From assembly GCF_963678635.1 (NCBI RefSeq), contig NC_087067.1, forward strand, positions 4,473,072-4,537,071: 64,000 bases of DNA. The letters run 5' to 3'. Origin of the DNA: Symsagittifera roscoffensis (lineage: Eukaryota > Xenacoelomorpha > Acoela > Convolutidae). This document shows positions 30,375 through 41,739 of the stretch, in pieces; the stretch's first letter is position 1, and every line of letters starts with the position of its first letter. A program made the position numbers and the translations under genes. Under the pieces are notes generated by a model, which was given only the letters and a program-made list of their open reading frames with translations, ran no database searches and was not told the DNA's origin.

Positions 30375-32052
30375 GTGGGAGGAACCCTACAGACTAGAAC
30401 CATGCTAGCACCCTTCGGCCATGAAGAAGTCAAAGTAGTTCATGGAGAGGACGAAGATCAGTCAGCTGGCAGGCTAGTTATGCCAAAATTTCCTGATGGG
30501 GCAAGGGAAGAACAGCAAGGGCACTCAAGTTCAGGAAAGAATCCGAGACCGGCCGATGGGCAGGGAGGAAGCCGTCGATCGGAAGAACCTACGCAACAGG
30601 ATCCTGATCAAGCCGAGAAAGAAGACGATAAGGCTTCGACAGGAGGGATGTCCAGCCTGGGCTTCAATTTCCTCAGCGATTTTGAAAACGGCACGGACCC
30701 GTTGGAAGCGACGACTGAGCCGCCAGACGCTGGAACCTCCGTCGGCCTTCATGGGAAGGAACCGGAACTTGCCGGAGAGCAGCTCTCCGAGCAATTCTAA
30801 AAATACCGAACAGAAACTCTTGATGGAATCACCAAGGAGAAGAAGAACAGAAGACTCTGCCAGAGTACCTTTCTTGGGAGCGTTTCCCGAAGAAGAGTGG
30901 GAGGTGCATAATAGAGACCATAAAAATAGGACGGGATACAGAATTGACAGAGTAGCCTTCATGGAAGAGGTCTGGACTGTAGTTCAGAGCTACGGAACCC
31001 AGCCTATTTTGAAACTAGTTCTCAAACGACCACTAATGCGGGAATTCCTTGACAAACTCGACAAGTGTGAAGGAAGATTGAGCGAGTTGTTGATCGACTC
31101 GGCCACAGACGAAAGTGCGGCAAACTCTCCTATGAAGATGACGCCGCAAGAAAACAAAGAAGAAGTGGTATATCTGTCAAGAACCAGGAAGGGAACGATG
31201 CGATCAAAAATGGTGATTGACAGAATTAATGAAATGAAGAGGAAACTGGGCAGCAAGGTGTTATTGAGGAAAGCGGGAAAGACAAAGATGAATTCCGAAA
31301 TCTCGATGATAGCTGCCAACTCTGCGAAAAGAAAACGAGTCGAAGAAGCTATGTACTTGGGACAGGGTGATGATCGATTGCCTGGCACAGACAGGATGTT
31401 GACTGACGTAGCGATGGTGCCACCCATTTTCATGGCACCAGAAAAATCAGCCAATTACAAAACCAAGACGAGTGACCGCACTCTGATTGAAGCGACGTTA
31501 GAAATGAAGATACTCAGCCAATGCGGAGCGAATACTCTTAAATACTTCAAACCGTCTCCCATGAATCACGGAAAGGGAAGCGTCGTAGTAAAGCTAGTCC
31601 CAGTGGAGTATAACCGCCTGACAGTGTCGGAAACTTTATCGATTGATGAACCCGCCGGTGGATTCATGGAGATGTTAGAGTACAAAAATTCGGCCAGAGG
31701 ACACTTAATGGCTCTGGAAGACAAACGTGCCATGGAAGTTTATTTGGAGACGATGATGCAGGGCACCACTCTGAAGAAGAAGGCATATTGGACTCTGGTA
31801 TTGTCCGAAACGCACGCAGAAACGATGGAGCAATTGGCGAGCCTTCCATGGAGAGCGGTAGTGTTACGATACTTCGAAGAAGAAATGAGAACCACATCGA
31901 AGATACACGCTCTGATAGCAATACCTTACGTGAGAACAGAGCTACAACTGAGGCTCGCCTGGTGCATGATTGGACTGACTCGCGCGGAATATGATTCGGA
32001 AGAAAGGAAAAGATCGAAGGGAAAAAAGGTAGGTTCTCAAAAAAGGAGCTGA
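30375..32052 (+). pseudogene. Accessory segment with long 518-codon frame, copy B
   Basis: Frame 30,496-32,052 is the longest open stretch of the region. Its N-terminal 100 residues are Arg-rich and overlap the competing frame 30,375-30,800 (SSLGFNFLSDFENGTDPLE). The middle and end (PEEEWEVHNRDHKNRTGYRID, MKRKLGSKVLLRKAGKTKM, AETMEQLASLPWRAVVLRYFEEEM) look like real protein and are continuous here, unlike copy A. It ends early because a ~290-bp deletion at 32,028 shifts the frame. No family recognised. Confidence 0.5.
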
Positions 32053-33374
32053 GGCTCACTAAGGAATCTATGGGAGCACTGCCGAAATCCAGTGAATACT
32101 GTGGACCGATCAGGAAGAAAGCATACAGTTACGTATCCGAAATCATAGGGATGGTGTACAACCTCTTCATAAATGAGGCATACGCGATTGCTTTTTGATT
32201 ACGGGCAAGCAGTGTTGCTAAGATTCTGGACGTCAAGAATTGCAACGATAGGAAGCGCTACTGATCAGCAGACCAAGCTGGTACTGGTCTTGGAGCAAAT
32301 CTGACAACCGAGTGGAGTTTGGATTGGGATTCTCGGACGATTTACTGAGAACGAGCTTAATGGTGGTATGGGAACTGATGAAACCATCATGGTGTCCTAG
32401 TCCCAACGCTGTTTGCTGTTTCAATATAACCTGCGACACAAGACGTTCAGAGGGAACTGAACTCAGACTGTAACTTGTGTGACCTGAACATCATCTATAA
32501 TTTGATGACGACAGCCTCTAAGAGCAACAGAGAAGACAAAGTAGAATTACCTGGCTGGGGACCAGAGGACTGGGTCGAGGCTGGTAGCTGTCTGGCAGAA
32601 GTCTGTGGAATGAAAATCGCATCTGTGGAGGTCTGGATTGCGCGAATACCCTGGAGAAACAACATAAGCAATTGACAATATTGTTTGGGAACATTGTGAT
32701 GAAGGCGAAAACAGAAACGGAAATGATTGCAGATTGCCATGGAGAAACCGAGGTGAATCTAGTGACTGCACCAGACTTCTACAGCATGTTTGCTTCTTTA
32801 GAGTCACTATTGAATCTAGAACAAAAGCATGAGATGGTAACGACCATCAGTGTAGAAGTGTTTCCAGGAGTGTTGCAAACCGAGCAGAAGTATATTGGAA
32901 AGTGGAGAGAAGCGATCGAGGCGGAAATGAACATCCGGCATAGTGAATTTTATCGTAGAGCGACGGAAGCGAGATATTTAGTGGGATCAACTCTAGATCC
33001 AATGTGCAAGAGCAGATACCCAGTGCATTTTGTAGCGGTGGATGTGAAAAGTACGAGAACGATCGTGGATCAAGCCTTCTCAGTGCCGAAATGCGTAAGA
33101 CTCGCGAGAAAGTCAGAAAAATCTTACGAGTTACTGTGCAAAATCTTCTCAGCAGTTCCGGAGAGAACTAAAGAGGAATTAGAATAGAGTTTGGGAAAAA
33201 AGTTATGGGATACGCCAGTGGGAACTTCAGCGACTTTGAAAGACAAAAGCAGAAAAAATCAACAGGCACGGATTACAATGCAGTAGATGAGAATGATGAA
33301 GTCCACCGAATGACGATGGAATTGGAACCACTACTGGAAGCTTCGGGAAAACGTAATTGGTAATTGGAGGAGCA
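32053..33374 (+). pseudogene. Distal accessory segment, copy B, ending at the unit breakpoint
   Basis: Includes frame 32,672-33,187 (MTILFGNIVMKAKTETEMIAD, LLNLEQKHEMVTTISVEVFPG), a counterpart of 15,554-16,108. TAG at 33,185-33,187 is private. The last 190 bp match copy A to GGAGGAGCA at 33,374, with AATTGG locally duplicated. Beyond that the two copies share nothing. Confidence 0.45.
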
Positions 33375-36200
33375 GTTTAAGTTGGTTAAAAGTTGGTTAA
33401 AAGTTTGCAATTGAAACTGAAAAGAAAATATTTAGCTGAGTTTTGAAGATTAAAGAATTTGTTGCATTTAGTGATTTTAGTTAGTGGCTTTAGAGACAAT
33501 TACAATTTGTTTAGAGAGGCTTGAAAGAAGAATATATTAAAATATTCCAGCCTGCATGATTGTTTTTAACCAACTAGGACGACTGATCAATTTTTGGTGG
33601 CATGAAAGGCTTGGGTAATCTCTTGAAGAAGGAGATTATTTCATTGTTCGTTCAAACCACCGAATTTCTTAGTTTTAGTATTCAGGGCCAGTTACAACTA
33701 AATTTCCGAAGGGAAGAAGCATTGTAGGATAATTTTAGTTTGTGGGTTGTCAGGACTCTCCTGCGTTCCTATACTTTTTAAACTTAGGAGAAAAAGTTTT
33801 AAATCGGGACATAGACATTGGAAGTCTAAAAAGATATTTTATCTTAAGTATATCCTCGAAAAGTGCAGATTGGTGAAAGAATTTGGAAGGCTATAGTAGT
33901 GTAGTATGATGCCATTTATATTCTGCAGTGAGTCGATATGACGTAGATAAAAGTGACTTTATGCATTTTATAAATTCTGTTCGATGGTACTGTACCACTT
34001 TGATGAAGACTACAAGACTCAATGAGGACATTGACCGGGCTGTCCGGGGAGTATGTGACATTCGACCGGAATGTACGAAATTGCAATTTCGCAATCAAAA
34101 TTTTATCGACCAGAAAACGAACATCTAACCTGGAAAATTGATGGTTTTAATGGATTAGCAGCGTCATTTGAACAATTAGACTAATCGGGAAGGGTTGGTT
34201 TTGACTGACAAGCTAGTTTTCAAAATTTCGATGTGGACGTGAACGACACGTAACCTTTTTATATTTCGCACACACTGAAACGGCGAAACAGAACAACAAA
34301 AGTTGCAGTGAAAAGAACTACAAAAAAAACGACAACAGATTGAAATTATGACACCCGAGATTGTAGTACCAGATTGAGATTGTAGTACCCGAAAAAAGAG
34401 AAGGGTGTTGGGACGGCGTGTCTAGCCTTCCGGAGAGAAATAGGAGAGCTGTTTCGCCGGATTCCAGAATCCGGAGGGGTCTCGGGCCCAAAACTCAAAC
34501 TGTTTTATACAAACTTTTAGCTTCTTGTTCATGTCCTGACTTGAATTTAATTATTATCCCAACTCATTTTCAGAGAATGAGAAGATAGGAGTGAGGCAAA
34601 GGGTTGATCAATCTTCGATGAAGGTGATGATTTTTATCTACTGAACAAAAACAATAGTAATATGATGAATAGTAGTTGCCCTGTTTTTAGGAGTGACCTC
34701 GTGGTCTGGGGATACTGAGACCCAGCCATGAGTCACTATTTTTGCATACAATTAAGTTAATTTGAGCGTTCTGCTCGAAGCCGGAAAGCAGTAACGTTTT
34801 GTCGACCCGATGTTAGGAAAACCACCAAAAGAACTGGCTTTGGCAGATAGGGTGAAAAGCATGTAGAGCTGTGTTTTGACACTAGCCAGTCGTTTTAGAA
34901 CCTAGCTTTTTCCATCGATATGCACTTCCGGGGGAACGTTACAGACATTGATGGGGACTGTCCGGGGAGTATGTGCCATTCCCCCGTATTGGCACAGCGG
35001 AACCTTCCGTTGCAGCACGAATGAAACAGACGTTAGAGGCTTTAGTGATCGTGTAGGGTTGAAAAGTAGGCAAGAATTTTCTGGAATTTTCTTTTTTTTT
35101 TCGAAAATTCGATTGCAGACAGTCTATTTCTGAGAAACGCGAAAAATGGCCATTTTCGACTGAAAAGTGACAAAAAACACAACAACAACCGATTTAGTGA
35201 AAAACAGTCGAAAGAAAACGAAATAAAAAACGAAGCCTCTTATCATGACGATCTTGCACGATATGACACTTAACGAAAGTAATCAGCCAAAAAAGGAGGC
35301 TTCACTAGGGAAGAAGGAAGGAGCAGCACCCTCCCGTGCCACGAATTGGGAGTAATAACGAAGTTATTAGAGAAAAAGCCTGGAATCGAGGCTTGGCCTC
35401 CCAGAGACAATATATGGTGAAGGACTGTAATACACTGACTTTTTAGCTACTCTGATGTCCTGAACATTTGAATTATCACCGTTATTATTTGTTATTTTAG
35501 AATATGAGTAGCTAGAAAGAGGACAGGGTCAATCCATCTCCAATGGATTTAATATAGAACTGTCACCAAAAACATAGTCACCAAAAACATAGGATATTCG
35601 AGCCGTGTTTTTAATAGCAATCATGTAGTCTGAGGATCCGAGACCCAGCTATGTGGTTGTTTTCGCATGCAAACGAAAGCTGATTAAAAGTCGTTTGACT
35701 AATGGCCTAAAAAAGTTAACTTTTTACTTAGCCCTAGACAGACCAGAAAATCAACTGGCTAGGTCGAGACGGTGAAAAACGAGTAGAATTTAGGTAACTG
35801 ACGTCGGCTAGTCGTCTATAGGTACATTTTATACGCTCCGTCACTGTAGTCTTTGGGCGAATGTTACTTTCACTGGGATGCAAAAGCTGGCGTAGACGGT
35901 GATATCTGGCATTTTCAGACCCGAAAAAAACTGGTAAATGCTTTCGTACATCAAGACTTTCGTAGAGGGTATTTCAGATCAATTGCTGTCGGTCGATGTT
36001 AAACTTTTGTTGAAATTCTTTGTAAACATTGTCCAAAATGGTCCTCAAAGTTCGGTCTTTTTAAAAATAAACACCTAAATTTGCCCTAATTTTGTCTACT
36101 AGTGTATTTCATGTTACCATGATAGTTTTGTTCTTGATTACAAAAAAAATAAAATTTTTCCAATTCGTTTTCAGACCATAATGTACGTATTAATGTCCTA
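33375..36200. repeat. Non-coding region with diverged ~920-bp tandem repeats
   Basis: No convincing gene. Paired landmarks recur about 920 bp apart: CTGTCCGGGGAGTATGTG at ~34,039 and ~34,958; GTCTGGGGATACTGAGACC at ~34,704 against GTCTGAGGATCCGAGACC at ~35,628. The stretches GTGAAAAGCATGTAGA (34,853) and GTGAAAAACGAGTAGAA (35,772) also correspond. At 34,456-34,473 there is a short palindrome (CCGGATTC/GAATCCGG), and AATCCGGAGGGGTCTC at 34,466-34,481 is identical to part of the U3 minisatellite unit at 18 kb. Confidence 0.55.
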
Positions 36201-36227
36201 TTTGCACTTTATGGAATCAGGGCCAAA

Positions 36228-36896
36228 ATGAGTGATCTATCTGAAGAATGCGAGTGGTTTTTGGTCTTCGAAGAAGTCTTCAAAGAACTGAATGATAAAA
36301 AATTAGCTCTCATCCGAAGAGTTGCCGATGAAAAATTCTTGCTGTTTTCGATCAAACTAATTGGATTTTTTGTTTGCCCAGATTGCAACAACAGGTGGAA
36401 CTCCACGAACAGTCAGGTTAAGTTTTCTTACAGGATCGTCACAAAACATAGGCGAGGTGAGGTAAGAATTTGCAAACGGTTTGGAACCAAATGTCGGACA
36501 TGTTACAGAAGCGACCGTAAAACCCCGTTTCGGATTCCAAGGATTGACAACGATCATAAACTGTATGCCATGGAATGCCTGCATCGACTGGTTTGTTACT
36601 ACTTTTATGGAATTGACGAGGAAAGGCCAACAATCGAATACAAAGGCAGTGGAGAACACTTTGCTGAGGGCTGCGAAGCCTGTGAATGCGGGGAGTGTCG
36701 CGCCAATCCACTTTTCCGCGGAGTTCTTATAGATAAGAATGTTTCATTCAATGCCAGCTTCTCGGACGACAATCCCCGCCCAATTGTCTGGCGGCTGTAT
36801 TTCGGCGATGATAAACAATGTTTTCAGCCAACATTTGAAGATAACTTTAAGAAAGAAGTGTCTCTCCGAAGACAGCAACCACCGCCTGGAGAATAA
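36228..36896 (+). CDS. 3CxxC-type zinc-binding domain protein, single exon
   Basis: A 222-codon frame from ATG 36,228 to TAA 36,894-36,896. After an N-terminal helix (residues 1-45) comes VCPDCNNRWNSTNSQVKFSY, then CKRFGTKCRTCYR, and later CEACECGEC: three CxxC motifs with the W-S after the first, which is the layout of the 3CxxC zinc finger family (receptor-transporter, ZAR1-like and fungal/invertebrate relatives). Such proteins bind zinc and act as chaperone-like or RNA-binding factors; the role here is unknown. The Cys at the second CxxC is preceded by a further Cys (GEVRICKRFGTKC). The frame is intact, in contrast to nearby sequence. No signal peptide or membrane segment is seen. Confidence 0.72.
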   Translation: MSDLSEECEWFLVFEEVFKELNDKKLALIRRVADEKFLLFSIKLIGFFVCPDCNNRWNSTNSQVKFSYRIVTKHRRGEVRICKRFGTKCRTCYRSDRKTPFRIPRIDNDHKLYAMECLHRLVCYYFYGIDEERPTIEYKGSGEHFAEGCEACECGECRANPLFRGVLIDKNVSFNASFSDDNPRPIVWRLYFGDDKQCFQPTFEDNFKKEVSLRRQQPPPGE

Positions 36897-37470
36897 ACGA
36901 ATCAAAACAATTGCTGTTATCGAAAGCTGATAAACTAAAATTAAAAACTAAAGAAGTAACTGCGTTGCTGAAAATTATACCTTCTATTCTATCAACTTAA
37001 GATTCCTAAGTTAGAATTATCAGATTGTTTTGTTGAAACTTATTTTGTGGAAATGATGCCAATGTTTTGATTAGCTTAGCTGAGATGAACATTTCTGTGT
37101 GTAAAAATCTTATTTGCTATTAAAATATAAAATATTTTTATACACTATTTTTTACATACTCTGTATTCCACGTAAACAAATTGTTTCGCTGCTGAAGTTT
37201 TCTTATATCATGGCGTCACCCATGTTACATTTGTTCATGCTGGAACAAGTCTCATAGATGCTTCCCCCTAATTTTTCAATGCGACCGTTCGCTGCTATGT
37301 TTGCTTAAGTGTAAACGAACGAAGTGATGACTCTAATTGTTCCGACTAATGCAAATGTCTTCGGTGTTTTAAGTTTTTCCCTTTGTTGATATAAAGAAGC
37401 TTTTTCAAAGTATTATGTTTAACTAAAGATAATAGGTTAAAAAACGTTTAGCTCCCCCAGTGGTTGTGAT
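36897..37470. other. 3' flank of the 3CxxC gene
   Basis: AT-rich, no ORF. ATTAAAATATAAAATA near 37,121 could act as a weak polyadenylation signal. No repeats recognised. Confidence 0.3.
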
Positions 37471-37621
37471 TTTGACCTCCTATTATGAATGGCCAAATCC
37501 ATCCTTTTAGTGTACGAGATACGACGATTTATGTGGTTTTTCAAAATTGTTCAGAAAGCTCAAATTACAAAAAATTCACAAAATTTGAAATTCAAACCCT
37601 GAAATTGGGTGCTGTCAGAGT

Positions 37622-38038
37622 CAGGGGCGGATCTAGGATTTTCTCGAGGGAGGGGGGCGGATTTTCAAAAAATTTTCCAACATTTTGACGACTTTTTTTT
37701 TTAGGTCGACCAAATTGATTTTTCAAGCTCTCCCAAAGCACTGTTTTGCCCCTATTTTTGCTAAATTTTCTGTGCCGCAGGCGAATTTTTGAAAAAACAG
37801 TCAAAAAAGCCGTTTTTGAGCACTTTGAAAAATGTTGACAAAAAAATCGCGTTTTTTTTGGCGCGCGCTCCCCCTCAAAGCTAATATATGTTGGCGCCTT
37901 AAGAAAAATTTTAGGGTCGGTCGGCCAAAAATGGATTTCTGAAAAAGTATCAAAGGGGGGATCCTTTGGGTCGGCAGAGAGTCGAATCCCTGAGGGGGGA
38001 AGCGTCCGCCCCCCCCCCCCTACCTAAATCCGCCCTTG
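37622..38038. mobile_element. hAT-type MITE, 417 bp
   Basis: Terminal inverted repeats CAGGGGCGGATCTAGGA at the left and, reversed, CAAGGGCGGATTTAGGT at the right. Flanked by a perfect 8-bp target duplication GTCAGAGT (37,614-37,621 and 38,039-38,046). TIR type and 8-bp duplication are typical of the hAT superfamily. Interior is T-rich with GCGCGCTCCCC and a poly-C run; no transposase. Confidence 0.9.
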
Positions 38039-39375
38039 GTCAGAGTACTGTCAAGGGGTGCGAATCTGGCGTCCAATTATGACTGCTCAAATCCTTTTGG
38101 TTTTCGAGATGGCGTTTTTTATGATTTAGTCAATTTTTTTCAGAAAACTTAAAAACTTTGTATTTTAAAAATTCAAAAGATTTGAAAATCCCAACCTTAT
38201 AGTTGGTTACTGTGAGGGTACTCTCAGGAGTTCCAAGTTGCAAATCTTGCGCCAAATTGCTACTGCGCAAATGCTCTAAGTTTCTGAGATGAGACGTTTG
38301 TTGATCTCTATAGTGCGGCTCTGCTAAGTTAGTCCCAGGAGTTGCAATTTTTGCCTCAAAAAATGGCTGCTCAAGTCTTTGTAGTTTTTGAGATATGACG
38401 TTTTGTGATTTTTTTTCTAAAAAAAATCCGAAAATCCATATTTTGAAAAAAAATCCGAAATCCATTCTTCAAAAATTATAAATCCCAATTCTATAGCTGG
38501 GGGCTATCAGAGTACTCTCAGGGGTTGCAAATCTTGCCCCCAAATAGGACTGCTCAAGTCTGTAGTTTTCCAGGTGTGACGTTTTTTTTGCGATTTTTTC
38601 AAAATTTTTTCAGAAAAATCATTTTTTTCTTCAAAATTTGAAATCCCTACTCTGTAGTTGGGGGCTATCAAAGTATTCTAAGGGGCTGTGAGTCTTGCCT
38701 CCAAAAAAGACTGCTCAATTCTTTGTAGTTTTCGAGATGTAACGTTTTTTTGAGATTTTGGCCGCAGTCAGAGTACTTTCAAGGGTTGCGAATCTTGCCT
38801 CCAAGTTTGGCTGCTCAAACCTTTTTAGTTTTTGAGATATGACGTTTTTTTATGGTTTTTCAAAATTTCAAAAAAAAGTTTCGCAAAGTTTGAAATTCCC
38901 AACGCTGTAGTAGGGTACTATGAGAGTACTCTCAGGAGTTTCAAATCTTGCGTCTAAATACGACTGCTCAATTTGTTTTCCGAGAAGTTACGTTTTTTAA
39001 TGTCATTTTAAAACGTTTCAGAAGAACTAAGATGTAAGGCCTTATAGGTTTTTTCAGTTTGAATTTATAAAAAAAGCAATTAACAAAATTTGAAATTACC
39101 AAACCTGTAATTAGGTGCTGTCAGAGTACACTCAAAGGATGCAGATCTTATTTCCAGCATATGCGGCTTTCTAAAAAATTCGAAGCATCGGAGGTGCGTT
39201 ACACGCTAGTTTAAATTATGGATATTGAAATTTTAAAGAAAAGACTTCATAGTTTGAATTCAATGTTTTTTTTACACCAAGTTTGAAATTTAGCAACCGA
39301 CTAGTGGGTTGGTGTCAGGGTTTCTCCAGGGGTTGCGAATTTTGGGCTGAAAATGTGAATACGCAAACTCATTAA

Positions 39376-39530
39376 AGGATCGGGACCAGGTAAAACGATC
39401 TGTCGATTAAAAACTTTGGGATTGCAAACTTTATTGGTGTCATCATGTCTTGAAACCCATCGAGTGAAAACTGCCACAGACGAACTGGTAAAGGTCATCG
39501 TTCTTCCTCATGAGAAAATGCGGTCATGAC
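39376..39530. mobile_element. Short LINE-derived fragment
   Basis: GGATCGGGACCAGGTAAAAC through CGAGTGAAAACTGCCACAGA to TTCCTCATGAGAAA is a diverged copy of 43,949-44,095, which lies directly before a LINE C-terminal fragment. It interrupts the satellite. Confidence 0.5.
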
Positions 39531-40599
39531 TGTCTCGCAATTGATTTGCAAGCTTCACTATCTCGGCATATGTTTAAATGTGGGCTAAACTATCTCGCCA
39601 TGTTTAAGTTTTTTCAACGTATTATATTGCATGTTAAACGAAAGGTTTTTTTTTCACGTTTAAGCTATGTATGTTTAAATGTTTTGAAATTTTTTTGCTT
39701 TTCAGTTTGACTTCAAGTGTTTTTTCACACAAAGTTTGAAACTAGCAACCCACTGATGGCATGCTGTCAGTGGTTCTCCAGAGGTTGCAATTTTTGGCTT
39801 CCAAATATGACTACCCAAATTCCTTCAGTTTATACACGACGATTTTTTTTGAAAGTTTTCAGAAAATTCAGATTAGGATATTTTACAAAGTTTGAAATTC
39901 GCAAACCTGTAGCTGGGTTATGTTAGGGTAATTTTCGAGGTTTGCAAATATTTCCTCCAATTGTGACTGCTCAAATGCTTATTATATCCGAAATATGACG
40001 TTTTCTATGACTCTTACAAAAAACTGAGTGATGAAAAGTTTCCCAAAATTGAATTGCTACCAGAGTAGTCTCAAGTTGCAAGTTTTTCCCACAAAACTGC
40101 TGAAATCCGTTTAGTTTTCAAGCTGTCACTTTTTTCAGTATTTTTTTAAATTCAAAAAACGAGTAAAAATTACAAATTTTGAAATTCTCTACACGCTTTT
40201 GAGGTGCTGTCAAGGTAGACTCAGGAGGTTTATGCTCAATTTGGTTTACCTAATGGGTTAAGCTGGCTTAAAACCCTCGATCAGTCCTTCAACCTCCCTG
40301 GCCATGAAGAAAATTGCAACCGTGCGAACAAAATAAGAAATTATCCTCGAAAATGAACGCTCTTCAAAAAGATTTAAAAAAAACAAGAGTAATCAACAAT
40401 CAGACAATTTACGAAGGTTAATTTTTTGCCAGCAGAAAAATGTCATCCCTTCGAAAAAAGCTTAAGTGACTGCATAAAAACAAACGACTATCTTATGAAT
40501 GTGTCTTCAGCTGAACAATGTCAGCGTAGAAATCGCGAACAACGACACTAGATAGTTTTCAACGCGTTTTTCCTAGTGTTTTCACTCCGCCTGGAAAAG

Positions 40600-41290
40600 C
40601 GGTCACGCTGACGTTTTTAAATTCTATCTTCATTTGGTCAAAGATGGCTTAGAGGGCAAAAAAGCAAATCCTCCTGGAATGGAATGTTTTAAATTGTACC
40701 GAAACTGTATAAATAAAGGAAAGTTTCCAAAGGAGTGGAAACATAGCGAAATTACACTATACAAAGAAAAGATAAAATTGATGTCTCACAGTTCAGGTCA
40801 AGAGGATTGCTTGCAAATGTTTCCAAAGTTTATGATATATTACTCTCAACAAGTTTTAACCTTCATCTTAGCGAAATTTTTACCGTTTTCAATACGAATT
40901 TTGCGCAAAAAATCAGCTGTCCTACAACTCATTATTCAAGACAGCATCTACAAAAATATTGATCAAAAGGAAATCGAACAGATCGTTGCGCTTAATGCCG
41001 ATTTTAGTAAAGCTGTCTCAGGGTCTCCCACGGTAGATTGAAAGAAATCAAACTTTGGTATTGGAGGAATACTCTTTGAATTACTTGTCAGCTACATCTC
41101 CGATGGGGAACAAAGAGTGAAACGTGGCAGGTAGAAATCTTTATATTCTCTTTGCAGAAGTGGTGTGCCCCAAATATCCATCAGTGGACCAACTTTGTTT
41201 ATATTTTTTTACACTAGCAAGTGCAAATGCCTTGTGGACAGAAAAATGGTCATAGAAGATTTTTTCTAGAGTCAACGAATATAGGAAAAC
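40600..41290 (+). pseudogene. Non-LTR (LINE) reverse transcriptase fragment 1
   Basis: Frame 40,634-41,041 has NPPGMECFKLY, INKGKFPKEWKHSEIT, EIEQIVALNADFSKAV, corresponding to RT blocks 0-3 of Jockey/CR1-like LINEs (WK.., D-F-SKAFD). After a stop, SGVPQISISGPTLFIFF (around 41,157-41,210) matches the SGVPQGSILGPLLF block. The catalytic YxDD block is not present. Several stops; dead. Usual LINE RT is 250+ residues, so this is about half. Confidence 0.75.
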
Positions 41291-41739
41291 CCTATGATGT
41301 AAGTCGCGCTCGCTTTTTTTTGAGTATAAGATTTTGTCTTAGTATTGTGGCAAATGCTCAAATTTCATGTGTTGTGGTTTGATTTTTGATTAGTTTTCCA
41401 GTATTCAAACTCAAATGCTAATTCAAATTCATTTGATTAAAGGAAAATTAACTACGTTTACAACTTAGTTTACTATCTTCATTTACTAGTTCTACTTTCA
41501 TAAATGGACTTTAATTTTCAGAATTCCCAGCGGATTAAAAAGTTTTTTATTGATCCAATTTTTCAAAAAAGTAATCCATAGAAGACAAATATATTTCAAA
41601 ATACGTTAAGCAGTTATATTTTTAATTTTCGAAACTCCATTTGTCCAAATGGTTTTAAAATCATTTTTTGCCCATCTTTAATTCATTGACACTCGGAAAG
41701 TAGGCTTTTTTCCCCGTGAACAACTTTCATTACTTATAT

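Larger units (their letters stand above)
18614..33374 (+). mobile_element. Giant Ty3/gypsy-like unit, copy B (3' truncated)
   Basis: Gag remnant, protease, RT remnant, partial RNase H, linker, integrase, macro-like ORF, spacer, accessory block. The unit stops abruptly at 33,374 within the accessory block, where homology to copy A ends, and is followed by unrelated repeats without an LTR. Private changes include the DKG protease mutation, a 169-bp internal duplication, ~185 bp lost from the macro ORF and ~290 bp lost near 32,030. Confidence 0.75.
37471..40260. repeat. Degenerate ~170-bp satellite, block 1
   Basis: A recurring consensus: 'GGGGGCTGTCAGAGTACTCT', then 'CAGGGGTTGCAAATCTTGCC', then GACTGCTCAAATCCTTTTAG, then TTTTCGAGATATGACGTTTT, then a T-rich run ending in TTCAGAAAACT, then TTTGAAATTCCCAACCCTGT. 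I find the GACTGCTCAA landmark about ten times between 38,080 and 40,115, at 110-190-bp spacing, with 20-35 percent divergence. A second block is at 42,150-43,580. Short ORFs here are incidental. Interrupted by a hAT MITE at 37,622-38,038. Confidence 0.85.

Noticed and set aside
36416-36441. A 17-bp intron with GTTAAG...TTACAG signals in the 3CxxC gene
   Set aside because: Far too short for animal splicing, and the unspliced translation fits the domain.
39301-39926. Short ORFs in the satellite regions as small genes
   Set aside because: They differ between repeat units and have no consistent reading frame.
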